64,000 bases of DNA from Celeribacter baekdonensis (GTDB lineage: Bacteria; Pseudomonadota; Alphaproteobacteria; Rhodobacterales; Rhodobacteraceae), in NCBI RefSeq assembly GCF_003047105.1, contig NZ_CP028475.1:3472001-3536000 (forward strand). Direction: 5' to 3'. Positions 34,947-44,389 of this stretch are shown here, in pieces (the first letter of the stretch is position 1; the number at the start of each line of letters is the position of its first letter). Made by a program: the position numbers and the translations under genes. Under the pieces are notes generated by a model, which worked only from the letters and a program-made list of their open reading frames with translations, was not told where the DNA came from and did not search any database.

Positions 34947-37390
34947 TCCGCCGCCTCCAGTTTGCTGATGTTGATCGGGTTAAATTCATGCGCGTCTTTG
35001 CCACTGACAAACTCGGCCCATGGGTCCACTTGCGCAAAGCTCTGAGCATAGGCAAAGCGCGCATTATAGGCTTTGCGCTGGTCCAGATCGTCCAAAATCA
35101 CCTCGCGGATATGATCATATCCAAGCCGATCGGCCCATTTGTAAATCCGTTCCAAATAGAACCCGGTCTCGCGGTAATATTGCGTCAGTGCGCCGACCAC
35201 TTCGATCACGTCTTCTTCGGTCGGAACGGTGCCGAGTTTGGTTGTGCCTTGGATATGAAGCCCGGCGGCCCCGCCATAGAGCACCTCATAGCCGCTATCG
35301 ACACAGACAATGCCGATATCCTTACAGGTGCTTTCCGCACAGTTGCGCGGGCAACCTGACACGGCGAGTTTGAGTTTCGCCGGAGACCAGGCGCCCCAGA
35401 GATATTGCTCAAGTTTGATGCCCAAACCCGTCGAATCTTGGGTGCCAAAGCGACACCAATCAGAACCGACACAGGTTTTCACCGTGCGCAGGCCCTTGGC
35501 ATAGGCCGCCCCGGAAATCATGCCCGCGGCATTGAGATCGGCCCACACAGGGATCAAATCCTCTTTTTTGACGCCCAAAAGGTCGATCCGCTGTCCGCCG
35601 GTGACTTTGACGGTTGGGATTTCATATTTGTCGGCCACATCGGCAATGGCGCGTAGCTCGTCCGGTGTGGTGATGCCGCCAAACATCCGGGGCACGACAG
35701 AATAGGTGCCGTCTTTTTGGATATTGGCGTGGACGCGTTCGTTGATGAAGCGCGATTGTTGATCGTCGACATACTCGCCCGGCCAATCCGCCACGAGGTA
35801 ATAATTCAACGCCGGGCGGCATTTGGCACAGCCTTCTGGTGTGGTCCATTCCAGCGCTTGCATGATGGCCGGGATGGATTTCAATCCCTTGGCTTTGATC
35901 AAGCGGCGGACATGGCCGTGGCTGTGGGTGGTGCAAGGGCACATGCCTTCGGAGGCGGGCAATTGAAACGCATCGCCCAAGGTGAGCGCCATGACATTTT
36001 CGACCAGCCCGGTGCAAGTGCCGCAAGAGGCCGAGGCTTTGGTGTGGGCGCGCACATCGGCAAGCGAGGTTAGGCCTTTGGCTTGGATCGCGGCCACAAT
36101 CGTGCCTTTGGTGATGCCATTACAGCCGCAAATCTCCGCATCATCCGACAGGTTCGCCACTGCGGCCAAAGGGTCAGCCCCCGCGCCGCCCTGATAGGCC
36201 TGACCAAAGATCAATGTCTCGCGCATCTCAGAGATGTCTTCGCCGGATTTCAACAGCTCGTTGTACCAGCCACCATCGGCCACATCGCCATAAAGCACCG
36301 CGCCGATGATCTTATTGTCCTTGAGGATCACGCGTTTATACGTCCCGCGCATCGCATCGCGCAGGACAATGTCCTCGCGCCCGTCACCTTCGGCAAAATC
36401 GCCCACGGAGTAGAGATCACAGCCGGTGACTTTCAGCTTTGTGGGGGTTTCAGCATGGGCAAAGGCCATCTCTGACGCGCCCGCCAAATGATCCGCCGCC
36501 ACTTTCGCCATACGGTAAAGCGGTGCGACAAGACCATAGACCAAGCCGCCGACCTCAACACATTCCCCGACCGAATAGATGTTCGGATCGGAGGTTTTCA
36601 TCGTTGCGTCTGTCACAATGCCCCGATTGACCTCAAGCCCGGCCTCTTGCGCCAGTTGCACATTCGGACGGATGCCCACGGCCATGACCACAAGCGAGGC
36701 GTCAATCACCCGCCCATCGGCCAGTTCCACACCCTCAACCCGGTCTTTGCCCAAAATCTGTTTGGTGTTGGCCTCGCACAGGACTTCGATCCCGCGACCT
36801 TCCAATTCCTTTTGCAACAGATAGCCCGCTGCTGTGTCGAGTTGGCGTTCCATCAACGTGGGCATCAGGTGAATGACCGTCACCTCCATGCCGCGCTGTT
36901 TCAAACCCGCCGCCGCTTCCAGCCCCAAAAGCCCGCCGCCAATCACAACCGCGCGCCCGCCTTTGTCGGAGGCTTCGATCATCGCGCCGGTGTCGTCCAG
37001 ATCGCGGTAGGCCAAAACGCCGGTCAAATCATGCCCCGGCAAAGGGATGATAAACGGGTTCGACCCGGTGGCGATCACCAGCTTGTCATAGGCCACTTCG
37101 CGCCCGGTCTCAGAGACGACTTTGCGCTCGTTGCGGTGAATTTCGGTGATCTTTTCGCCCTGATGCAGCGTGATCCCGTGTTCCTCATACCAGCCTTCGC
37201 CATGGATGATGATATCGGCATAGGTTTTTTCGCCCGACAGAACCGGCGACAGCATGATCCGGTCATAGTTCACGCGCGGTTCGGCGTTGAAAATCGTCAC
37301 GTCATAGGCGTCTGTCACCTCAAACAGATGTTCCAACATCCGCCCAGGCGCCATCCCATTTCCAACGATCACAAGGTGTTTCTTCGACAT
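34943..37390 (-). CDS. nirB: Assimilatory NAD(P)H nitrite reductase large subunit NirB
   Basis: Reduces nitrite to ammonium in the cytoplasm; 815 residues from ATG 37390 (MSKKHLVIVGNGMAPGRMLE). N-terminal FAD/NAD domains (VVIGGGLLGLEAAAGLKQRG, VVMAVGIRPN) are followed by a BFD-like [2Fe-2S] region (ICGCNGITKG, CGTCTG), then the sirohaem domain with the 4Fe-4S motif VGSDWCRFGTQDSTG ... SGCPRNCAESTCKDIG. It overlaps nirD by four bases. The 210-base leader carries paired hexaloop hairpins, so control by a NasT-type antiterminator is likely. Confidence 0.96.
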   Translation of the reverse strand: MSKKHLVIVGNGMAPGRMLEHLFEVTDAYDVTIFNAEPRVNYDRIMLSPVLSGEKTYADIIIHGEGWYEEHGITLHQGEKITEIHRNERKVVSETGREVAYDKLVIATGSNPFIIPLPGHDLTGVLAYRDLDDTGAMIEASDKGGRAVVIGGGLLGLEAAAGLKQRGMEVTVIHLMPTLMERQLDTAAGYLLQKELEGRGIEVLCEANTKQILGKDRVEGVELADGRVIDASLVVMAVGIRPNVQLAQEAGLEVNRGIVTDATMKTSDPNIYSVGECVEVGGLVYGLVAPLYRMAKVAADHLAGASEMAFAHAETPTKLKVTGCDLYSVGDFAEGDGREDIVLRDAMRGTYKRVILKDNKIIGAVLYGDVADGGWYNELLKSGEDISEMRETLIFGQAYQGGAGADPLAAVANLSDDAEICGCNGITKGTIVAAIQAKGLTSLADVRAHTKASASCGTCTGLVENVMALTLGDAFQLPASEGMCPCTTHSHGHVRRLIKAKGLKSIPAIMQALEWTTPEGCAKCRPALNYYLVADWPGEYVDDQQSRFINERVHANIQKDGTYSVVPRMFGGITTPDELRAIADVADKYEIPTVKVTGGQRIDLLGVKKEDLIPVWADLNAAGMISGAAYAKGLRTVKTCVGSDWCRFGTQDSTGLGIKLEQYLWGAWSPAKLKLAVSGCPRNCAESTCKDIGIVCVDSGYEVLYGGAAGLHIQGTTKLGTVPTEEDVIEVVGALTQYYRETGFYLERIYKWADRLGYDHIREVILDDLDQRKAYNARFAYAQSFAQVDPWAEFVSGKDAHEFNPINISKLEAAE

Positions 37391-37600
37391 AATGGCACTC
37401 CATCTCAGAACGCGGGTCGCATCATGCGAGCCCAGTTTCGTTTCAGTGAGAATGCAGCGCCATTGCCGCGTGTCCCGGTCTTTGGAACAAAAGGTCGGAT
37501 CGCCACTCTGCGATCGCCTGTGAATCAGCTTCACGCTTTGCTTTTGGGAGAGGCCCCTGAATTAAGCAATTCAGAACCCAAAGTTTTGCCTGAGTTTTGG
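37391..37600 (-). promoter_or_regulatory. nirB leader with two A1/G4 hexaloop hairpins (ANTAR/NasT target)
   Basis: On the minus strand, GATCGC-AGAGTG-GCGATC (37515-37498) and GCGGC-AATGGC-GCTGC (37469-37454) are hairpins with six-base loops having A at position 1 and G at position 4. That pair is the recognised RNA motif for ANTAR antiterminators such as NasT. An additional stem, CTGAATT-GCTT-AATTCAG (37574-37557), is near the 5' end. A later stem, GGGCTCGCAT/ATGCGACCC (around 37400-37425), could be the terminator, though it lacks a good U run. The structure was read by eye and not folded. Confidence 0.7.
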
Positions 37601-37606
37601 GTCAAA

Positions 37607-37636
37607 ATTATAGAGTGCCCGGATTTTCAGCGTCAA
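37607..37636 (-). promoter_or_regulatory. Near-consensus sigma-70 promoter of nirBD
   Basis: On the minus strand, TTGACG (37636-37631), an 18-base spacer and TATAAT (37612-37607). The predicted start, about 37600, gives a leader of about 210 bases, as expected for transcription that is controlled by antitermination. Confidence 0.75.
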
Positions 37637-37695
37637 ATGCGGGCGTAACTGTCGCTGCGCTTAGAAATGATGCAGTGCAGCAAGGCCGGACGTGC

Positions 37696-40125
37696 CTAAG
37701 TTCCGCGTCGTTTTGCCCGCAGAGTCGGGTCTGCTTCGGTCGGGTCTTCGGGCCAAGGGTGGCGCGGGTATTGTCCACGCATATCCTTGCGCACATCGGC
37801 GTAGGAGCGTTTCCAAAACCCCGGCAAATCCATCGTGACCTGTACCGGACGATGCGCCGGAGAGGTTAAAACCACCTTGAGTGGCACGCGGTTTGGCCCG
37901 ACTGTCGGGTGGGTTGTGGTGCCAAAAAACTCTTGAATACGGCCCGTCACCTCAGGGTGTTCGCCGGCATAATCAATCGGCAATTTGCGCCCGACCGGGC
38001 TGACGAACTGTCCTGGCACCTCGACATCCAACCGCTGCATCTGACCCCAATCAAGCGTCATACGCAGGGCTTCGGTGATGTCGAGTGCGCGCAATTGCGC
38101 CTCCGTGCGCGCGCCTTTTAGATGCGGCAAAAGCCATGTCTCAAGGTTTTGCATCAACGCCGCCTCAGAGAGATCGGGGAACGTTTCGCCCATCAACCGC
38201 ACCCGTGCGGCAAAGCGTTTGGCGGCGTCACCCCATGGCAGGCCAATTTGGCGCAGCCCGTCCAATGCGCCCCGCGCCATCGCCTCGGGCGGGGCCTCTT
38301 TCCACTGCCGATCCTCCAAAACCAGCGCGCCAAAACACTCCTGTTTGCGCGCCACCACCCGCTTTTCGCGCTTGTCCCATTGGCATATTTCGCGCCACGC
38401 GATTTGATCGCCGTAAAGCGCGCGCAGCTCCGCCTCAGTGAGTTCCACCGCTTGCCGGATTTTTGCCTCACGCGGCGCGCCGTCCGTGTCGGTGACGACG
38501 ATCAACCGGAGGCCAGCCATCTGATCACCATCGTCCATCACAGCACCCTTGCCGCCTGATAGGATATAGCGCGCCTGATCGCCCTTGCGGCGCAGGCCGA
38601 TCCGATCCGGGTAGGCCAATGCGGCCATTTCGCCCAGGCTCATTTTTGGGCCGTCATTCGCACCCGTGCGCAGCCGCTTGGCCTCTTGTTTCACCCGCTC
38701 GATCACGCCGCGATCCATCGTGCCAGGCGTGCCTTGGCCGGTCGCGCGCAGCGCGCGGATGCGCAGCGCCAAATCAACACCCGCACCGCGCAAAGGATCG
38801 CGTTCGTTCAACAAAGCCGCCAAATCCGCGGCCTGTACCCCCGCCAATTGCAGCATATGTGCAAGTCTTGGATGCAGCGGCTTGGTCGCCAGGGCCTTGC
38901 CATGTGCAGTGATCCGGCCTGTCGCGTCCAAAGCACCAAGCCCGTGCAACAGCGCGCGCGCTTCTGCCAAAGGCCCCGGTGGGGGCGGCGTCAAAAACGA
39001 AAGGTCGGATTCGGAGGCGCCCCAAAGTGCCAATTCCAAAGCCAATCCGGTGAGGTCCGCCGTTTCAATCTCGGCGGGGGCAAAGGCGGGCATCGCGCCT
39101 TCTTCGCCCTTGGTCCAGAACCGGAAGCAAACGCCCTCGGCAACCCTCCCGGCGCGGCCTCGGCGTTGTTCGGCCTCGGCCTTTGAGGCGCGTTCGGTGA
39201 TCAACCGCGACATGCCTGAGGCCGGATCAAACCGTGCCCGCCGCGCCCGGCCCGCGTCCACCACGATGCGCACATCTTCGATGGTCAATGAGGTTTCGGC
39301 GATCGAGGTGGCCAACACGATCTTGCGGCCCGTTGCGCAAGGTGCAATCGCCGCACGTTGGTCGGCGAATTTCATCGCTCCAAACAGGGGACGCACCACG
39401 CAATCGGTCGGCACGCGCCCGGTAAGCCGGGCTTCAACCCGGCGGATCTCGCTTTCGCCGGGCAAAAAGACCAAGGCCGATCCGCTCTCCTGTGTGACCG
39501 CCTCGATCACCAAATCCGCCAATGCGTCTTCAAAGCGGCGCACTTTGGGCGTGGGAGTCTCAAGCCAGCGGGTGTCGACCGGAAAGGCCCGGCCTTCGGA
39601 TCGGATCACCGGGGCATTGTCCAACAGCGCGGCCACAGGATCTGCGTCCAAGGTGGCCGACATGACGATCACCACAAGATCGTCGCGCAACACCTGACGC
39701 AATTCCCATGTGAGCGCCAAACCCAGATCGGCATTGAGCGAGCGTTCGTGATATTCGTCAAAAATCACCGCGCCGACGCCGGCCAATTCTGGGTCGCTTT
39801 GCAACATCCGGGTCAGAATGCCTTCGGTGACAACTTCAATCCGGGTGGATTTCGACAGTTTGGTATCGCCGCGCATCCGGTATCCGACCGTTTGCCCCAC
39901 AGCCTCGCCCAGCGTTTGCGCCATGCGTTCGGCGGCAGAGCGGGCCGCCAATCGACGCGGTTCCAACATCACGATCCGGCCCGTGACATGCGGCAAAAGC
40001 GCCAAGGGCACGCGGGTGGTTTTGCCTGCACCGGGCGGGGCCATCAACACCGCCCGGCCGGTGTCTCGCACGGCACAGGTCAGCGCATCCAGCACATCAT
40101 CAATCGGGAGCTTCGGTTCAAACAT
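37696..40125 (-). CDS. hrpB: ATP-dependent helicase HrpB
   Basis: DEAH-box helicase of about 809 residues from ATG 40125 (MFEPKLPIDDVLDALTCAVR). Upstream in-frame codons lack similarity. Walker A is at residues 29-37 (APPGAGKTTRVPL), the DEYH box in AVIFDEYHERSLNADLG, SATLDA is motif III, and VLATSIAETSLTI and RAGRVAEGVCFR are motifs V and VI. The HrpB C-terminal domain ends GFWKRSYADVRKDMRGQYPR, then HPWPEDP, characteristic of this family. The role is not well settled; it is thought to act on RNA. Confidence 0.94.
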   Translation of the reverse strand: MFEPKLPIDDVLDALTCAVRDTGRAVLMAPPGAGKTTRVPLALLPHVTGRIVMLEPRRLAARSAAERMAQTLGEAVGQTVGYRMRGDTKLSKSTRIEVVTEGILTRMLQSDPELAGVGAVIFDEYHERSLNADLGLALTWELRQVLRDDLVVIVMSATLDADPVAALLDNAPVIRSEGRAFPVDTRWLETPTPKVRRFEDALADLVIEAVTQESGSALVFLPGESEIRRVEARLTGRVPTDCVVRPLFGAMKFADQRAAIAPCATGRKIVLATSIAETSLTIEDVRIVVDAGRARRARFDPASGMSRLITERASKAEAEQRRGRAGRVAEGVCFRFWTKGEEGAMPAFAPAEIETADLTGLALELALWGASESDLSFLTPPPPGPLAEARALLHGLGALDATGRITAHGKALATKPLHPRLAHMLQLAGVQAADLAALLNERDPLRGAGVDLALRIRALRATGQGTPGTMDRGVIERVKQEAKRLRTGANDGPKMSLGEMAALAYPDRIGLRRKGDQARYILSGGKGAVMDDGDQMAGLRLIVVTDTDGAPREAKIRQAVELTEAELRALYGDQIAWREICQWDKREKRVVARKQECFGALVLEDRQWKEAPPEAMARGALDGLRQIGLPWGDAAKRFAARVRLMGETFPDLSEAALMQNLETWLLPHLKGARTEAQLRALDITEALRMTLDWGQMQRLDVEVPGQFVSPVGRKLPIDYAGEHPEVTGRIQEFFGTTTHPTVGPNRVPLKVVLTSPAHRPVQVTMDLPGFWKRSYADVRKDMRGQYPRHPWPEDPTEADPTLRAKRRGT

Positions 40126-40343
40126 GGGCCCGTTATGAGCCAAAGCGGAGCGGGCGAAAAGGGGGTCTGTGGGCGAAGGCGCGCGTGATTTCAGGCCGGG
40201 CTGCGTGGACCTGTGTCCCTGTGCAGCGTGCGCAAATCCCGCGATAGGGCTGGACATCGCCCTGTCAGAGCGGGCAAAACGGGTCTGCAAAACCGAGCTG
40301 AGGCGACTTTTAAGCGCGCGCCACATCTTATGGCAGATCAAAG

Positions 40344-41330
40344 GTGAGTGACATGGATATCAAAGACCTCGCTCAAGGGGTGATTTCAGGCAACCGCCGG
40401 GCTTTGGCCCGTGCCATCACTTTGGTCGAATCTGCCCGTGCCGATCATCGGGCGCAGGCGATTTCATTGATGGAAGAGGTCGGGACATCCGGGCGTCAGG
40501 CGCTTCGGTTGGGATTGTCGGGCACGCCGGGGGTGGGCAAATCCACCTTTATCGAAAGTTTCGGCATGATGATGATCCGCGAGGGCAAAAAGGTTGCCGT
40601 TTTGGCTGTGGACCCGTCTTCGGCGCGCTCAGGCGGTTCTATTTTGGGCGACAAAACCCGGATGGAGGAACTGTCGCGCGAACCAAATGCCTTTATCCGT
40701 CCCTCGCCCTCGCAAACCGAATTGGGCGGCGTGGCTCGGCGCACCCGCGAGGCGGTCGCCCTGTGTGAGGCGGCGGGCTATGATTTGATCCTGATCGAAA
40801 CGGTAGGGGTCGGCCAATCCGAGACCGTGGTCTCCGAGATGTCCGATCTGTTCTTACTCCTGCTGGCACCGGGCGGTGGGGATGAGCTTCAGGGCGTGAA
40901 GCGCGGCATTATGGAGATGGCCGACATTATATTGGTGAACAAAGCTGATGGCGATCTCAAGCCCGCCGCCAACCGCACCTGCGCCGACTATGCAGGCGCG
41001 CTGCGTTTGTTGCGTAAACGGGCGCAAGACCCCGAAGGCTTTCCCAAGGCGATGACCGTCTCGGCCCTTCAGGTCGATGGCCTGAAAGAGGCTTGGGTGG
41101 AGATGCAAAAACTGACACGGTGGCGGCGCGAGACCGGGCATTTTGACCAACGTCGCGCGGAGCAGGCCGAATATTGGTTTGGTCAGGAGATTCGTCAGGG
41201 GCTTTTGGGGCAGTTGCAAAAAGAGCCGCTCAAATCCATGATTTCCGATCTGGCCAAACAGGTTGCCGCCGGACGGTTGACGCCAGGCCATGCGGCGGCG
41301 GATGTTTTGACGGCGCTTCAGCACGGCTAA
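40344..41330 (+). CDS. meaB: MeaB/ArgK-type G3E GTPase
   Basis: Chaperone GTPase that protects and reloads methylmalonyl-CoA mutase (or related B12 mutases). 328 residues from GTG 40344; ATG 40353 is an alternative. P-loop GTPGVGKST is at 60-68, the switch-like DPSSARSGGSILGDKTRM follows at about 95, and ETVGVGQSE and NKADGD are the later nucleotide motifs. No mutase subunit gene lies in the window. It is divergent from hrpB across 218 bases. Confidence 0.93.
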   Translation: MSDMDIKDLAQGVISGNRRALARAITLVESARADHRAQAISLMEEVGTSGRQALRLGLSGTPGVGKSTFIESFGMMMIREGKKVAVLAVDPSSARSGGSILGDKTRMEELSREPNAFIRPSPSQTELGGVARRTREAVALCEAAGYDLILIETVGVGQSETVVSEMSDLFLLLLAPGGGDELQGVKRGIMEMADIILVNKADGDLKPAANRTCADYAGALRLLRKRAQDPEGFPKAMTVSALQVDGLKEAWVEMQKLTRWRRETGHFDQRRAEQAEYWFGQEIRQGLLGQLQKEPLKSMISDLAKQVAAGRLTPGHAAADVLTALQHG

Positions 41331-41411
41331 GGCGCATTCCTTGCGGCCCATCTCCGTTGTGGGGCTTGACGATTCCCCCATGATCGCCTATGCACCGCGA
41401 ACTGAATTTTG

Positions 41412-41438
41412 GGCGCTTCCCTCGGGCGGTGCCTTTTT
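41412..41438 (+). terminator. Probable terminator after meaB
   Basis: GGCGC / GTGCC stem with an inner CCC/GGG pairing (41412-41433), followed by TTTTT, 80 bases downstream of the meaB stop. Confidence 0.55.
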
Positions 41439-41590
41439 CTGTCTAGAAACGGATATCTGTGACAGTTTCATGTGATTTCGGGGTTGCACCTTGGGCACTT
41501 GAGCGTCAAAGAGAGCGCGAACAAGACAGAACTGAGTCTTAAGAAGTGCGGGGCGGGTGACGCTTTCGCCAGTGAAACGAGGATAAACCC

Positions 41591-41878
41591 ATGTCGCGTC
41601 GTTGCGAACTGACCGGTAAAGGCCCGATGTCTGGCAACAATGTCAGCCACGCCAAAAACAGAACCCGCCGCCGTTTTCTTCCGAACCTCAACGAAATGTC
41701 GTTGATTTCGGAAACGCTCGGTCGCTCGTTCAAGCTGCGTATTTCCGCTGCTGCGTTGCGTACTGTTGACCACCGTGGTGGTTTGGACGCTTTCTTGGCG
41801 AAAGCCAAAGACGAAGAGCTGTCCGATAGCGCGCTGAAAATCAAAAAAGAAATCAAAAAAGCTCAAGCCACCGCTTAA
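41591..41878 (+). CDS. rpmB: 50S ribosomal protein L28
   Basis: 95 residues, full length: [20 protein letters not shown], then [14 protein letters not shown], and an alphaproteobacterial C-terminal extension ending KAQATA. It is a component of the large ribosomal subunit. Single-gene unit with a strong terminator 22 bases after the stop. Confidence 0.97.
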   Translation: MSRRCELTGKGPMSGNNVSHAKNRTRRRFLPNLNEMSLISETLGRSFKLRISAAALRTVDHRGGLDAFLAKAKDEELSDSALKIKKEIKKAQATA

Positions 41879-41899
41879 GTTCTTTTTGATCGAAATGGT

Positions 41900-41935
41900 A
41901 AAACCCCCGAATGGCGTAATGCCTTCGGGGGTTTT
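41900..41935 (+). terminator. Terminator of rpmB
   Basis: AAAACCCCCGAA ... TTCGGGGGTTTT, a perfect 12-bp stem with a 12-base loop, ending in a T run. Confidence 0.93.
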
Positions 41936-41997
41936 CCTATGGGCGAATGGCACTGTGGGAGATTGACAAGGCGGCTCAAGCTCAGGCCTGATGCCTT

Positions 41998-43317
41998 ATG
42001 GCTTGGGTTTTGAGACAAACGATCCGTTGGTGGGCCATGCCCCGCTGGGCTGGACGGTCTTTATGCGTCGCGGCCAGTTTTGTTGTGACAGTCACGTTTG
42101 GGATCGTGCGGGCTGCGCAAGCGGATGATCCGCTTTGTGCCTTTGCTCCGGGGGACGGCGATGACATTCATCTATGCGCCAATTACCCCTTTGATCTGAC
42201 GTCATTTTCCTCAAGTCTGGAATATATGGTGGTGAACAAGGCGGTGCAGACGCCCTTTGATATGTTCGCCTGGCGCGCCTTCACGGCCCTGAATTGGCGC
42301 GATGTTGCGCCTTTGGAACCCGCACCGGATGCTTGGCAATCCATGCCGCGAAAAGACGCGGTGGTCGAACAAGACATGGCCGCCGCCTGTCGTAGGACAG
42401 ATGGAGAGGCAGGCCCGTTGGTGTTGAGCGATCTGGTGCAAGCGGATGGGGCCACCGTGATCGACCAGAACGGCAATCCTTTGATCTATGAAACGCGGCT
42501 CAATGGCACTGCTGCCGCTTATGTTGCGGGGCTGGCCTCGGAGGACGCCAATTTTCCACAGGGGCAGAGCACAGAGGCCCCGCCCAGCGTTCATGTCAAA
42601 ACCGCGTGGATGTGGCTGGAGTACGACGATCCCGGGTTTATCACCGAGCGCGGGGTGGCGCGGGTGCCTGCGGAACAGAGCCTTTCGGGTCAGCCTTTGT
42701 GCCTTGAAGGGCTGTTTGGTCTGGTTGGGATGCATATTGTCACCAAGGTTGGGTCCGGCAATGGCGACGAGTGGCTCTGGGCCACGTTTGAGCATCAAGA
42801 CACGGCGCCGCTTTCGCCCGTCGCGCGCCGGATCAATTCGATTTATTCTAAGGACTTGTTTCCAAACGGTTGTCCCGCCCCGCAGGCGGCGTCATCGTAC
42901 CTTTTGTTTGATCCGTCTTGCCCGAGCTGCGCCACCAATGCGCCACCGCCCAGGCCGCTTTGGTCACAGACCCCGCCCTTTGCCCGTGCCAGCGATGGCA
43001 GCCCCCTTGCGCCCAGTCGGATCACGCGATGTTGGCAAATCTTTGAGCCGACCCAAGACACCAATGCCCGCTGGCAGGCCCGGCTGGCCGACACCCCTTT
43101 GGCGCAGTACCGTTTGATCACCAATCAATGGCGCGGTGCCAATAAAAGCCCGTTGTTCGAGCATGGCGAAGTGCCGCGTTTCGTGTCCAATGTGACGATG
43201 GAAAGCTACCTGCAAGAGGCCTCAGAGGGGAGTTGTCTGGGCTGTCACGCCGAAGCCCGCACGCGGTCGGGGGGCTTTGCCGATTTTGCCTTTTACCTCT
43301 CCGAACTTGGCCGGTGA
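41998..43317 (+). CDS. Exported protein with single c-type haem motif, function unknown
   Basis: 439 residues. A charged N-terminus and hydrophobic stretch (SLCVAASFVVTVTFGIVRAA, cut near AQA) act as a signal peptide; ATG 42034 is an alternative start. A single CxxCH haem-attachment motif, CLGCHAEA, sits about 25 residues from the C-terminus. Earlier Trp-rich segments (DMFAWRAFTALNWRDVAPLE; VKTAWMWLEY; WLWATFEHQD) recur in a family of long cytochrome-c-like proteins whose role I do not know. Several more Cys pairs (CPSCAT) could bind metal. It precedes two copper-related genes. Confidence 0.7.
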   Translation: MAWVLRQTIRWWAMPRWAGRSLCVAASFVVTVTFGIVRAAQADDPLCAFAPGDGDDIHLCANYPFDLTSFSSSLEYMVVNKAVQTPFDMFAWRAFTALNWRDVAPLEPAPDAWQSMPRKDAVVEQDMAAACRRTDGEAGPLVLSDLVQADGATVIDQNGNPLIYETRLNGTAAAYVAGLASEDANFPQGQSTEAPPSVHVKTAWMWLEYDDPGFITERGVARVPAEQSLSGQPLCLEGLFGLVGMHIVTKVGSGNGDEWLWATFEHQDTAPLSPVARRINSIYSKDLFPNGCPAPQAASSYLLFDPSCPSCATNAPPPRPLWSQTPPFARASDGSPLAPSRITRCWQIFEPTQDTNARWQARLADTPLAQYRLITNQWRGANKSPLFEHGEVPRFVSNVTMESYLQEASEGSCLGCHAEARTRSGGFADFAFYLSELGR

Positions 43318-43430
43318 TGGCCGGATCTGGGGGGAGTGGATGCGGTAAAGGCGTGTGGCGGCACGTCGCAGTGCTGGTCTTGCGATGTGTTGCGCTTGCC
43401 TTCCGGTGCGGTCCGGCTAAAGTGCCGTTC

Positions 43431-43778
43431 ATGCGTTTGCCCCGTCCCATCGCGGCCTTTGTGCTCGCCTTTTTGCTGCTCGTCACGTCCCAATCCATGG
43501 CCGTGGCGCGGGGGACTATGGTTGATGCCACCGGGACGATGGTGCTGTGCACCGGCACCGGGCCGATCACCGTTTTGATGGACGAGACCGGCGAACCCAT
43601 TGGGCCACGCCACATCTGTCCCGATTGCGCGCTGAGCGTCATCGCCGGTCTGGCCGAGGCTTTCGTGTTGTCTACCCCGGATCATGCCGTGTTGCGCTTT
43701 GCGCCTGTGCCTGCGGCACGTCATATGACCGCGATCTCCCTGCCAAACCGCAAGGCTCGCGACCCACCTTTGGTCTGA
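43431..43778 (+). CDS. Small exported DUF2946-like protein
   Basis: 115 residues from ATG 43431, with signal-like MRLPRPIAAFVLAFLLLVTS, then QSMAVA. A Cys pair in ICPDC and a histidine-bearing tail are the only obvious metal-ligand candidates. It resembles DUF2946 proteins, which often neighbour copper genes. It ends 39 bases before the PCu(A)C chaperone gene, so the two are likely co-transcribed. The extra 66 codons open upstream are not conserved. Confidence 0.7.
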   Translation: MRLPRPIAAFVLAFLLLVTSQSMAVARGTMVDATGTMVLCTGTGPITVLMDETGEPIGPRHICPDCALSVIAGLAEAFVLSTPDHAVLRFAPVPAARHMTAISLPNRKARDPPLV

Positions 43779-43817
43779 TTTGTTTCGCTTTCAAACTCTT
43801 AGACCAAGGATAAAATC

Positions 43818-44321
43818 ATGCTTTTCAAAACCACCCTTCTCGCGGGCGCAGCCGCCCTGTCTCTCGCCCTTCCGGCTATGGCCGACATCACGATCGAAGA
43901 CGCCTATGCGCGCTCGTCGGGCATGATGGCCAAATCGGGCGCGGCGTTTTTCGTCATCCACAACACAGGGGACACCGATGATCGCCTGATCGCCGCGACC
44001 TCTGACATCGCCAAGCTCACTGAGCTGCACACCCACAAAGCCATGGGCGATGGCGTGATGAAAATGATGCGCGTGGACGAGGGCTTTGCGGTTCCGGCCC
44101 AAGGCACCCATGCATTGGCACGTGGAGGCGATCACGTCATGTTGATGGGGCTGCTCAAACCGATGGGGCAGGGTGATGTGGTCACCGTGACCCTGACCTT
44201 TGAACAGGCGGGCGACATCACCGTTGAGATCCCCGTCGATCTGGAGCGCCAAGATGCCCCTGCCGTCATGACCATGCCGATGGATGGCACCGGGATGCAG
44301 CAGGGCAAAATGGGCAATTGA
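43818..44321 (+). CDS. Periplasmic copper chaperone PCu(A)C
   Basis: 167 residues with signal peptide MLFKTTLLAGAAALSLALPAMA. The Cu(I) site pattern of the family is present: H71/H73 with M81/M83, then H106-x-M108 (GGDHVMLMGL). PCu(A)C proteins deliver copper to cytochrome oxidase, usually with a Sco protein; none is in the window. The tail is Met-rich (MTMPMDGTGMQQGKMGN), which may bind more copper. Confidence 0.92.
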   Translation: MLFKTTLLAGAAALSLALPAMADITIEDAYARSSGMMAKSGAAFFVIHNTGDTDDRLIAATSDIAKLTELHTHKAMGDGVMKMMRVDEGFAVPAQGTHALARGGDHVMLMGLLKPMGQGDVVTVTLTFEQAGDITVEIPVDLERQDAPAVMTMPMDGTGMQQGKMGN

Positions 44322-44389
44322 TCGCCCCTCAGGGCCTCCGTTTTGGCGGGGGCTCTGATCCCTCTTGATCTGGTTTCAAAAGAGGTTAA

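Noticed and set aside
36488..37648. Open frame of 386 codons on the plus strand opposite nirB and its leader
   Set aside because: It mirrors the codon bias of nirB, has no family similarity and would run through the nirB promoter and hexaloop leader.
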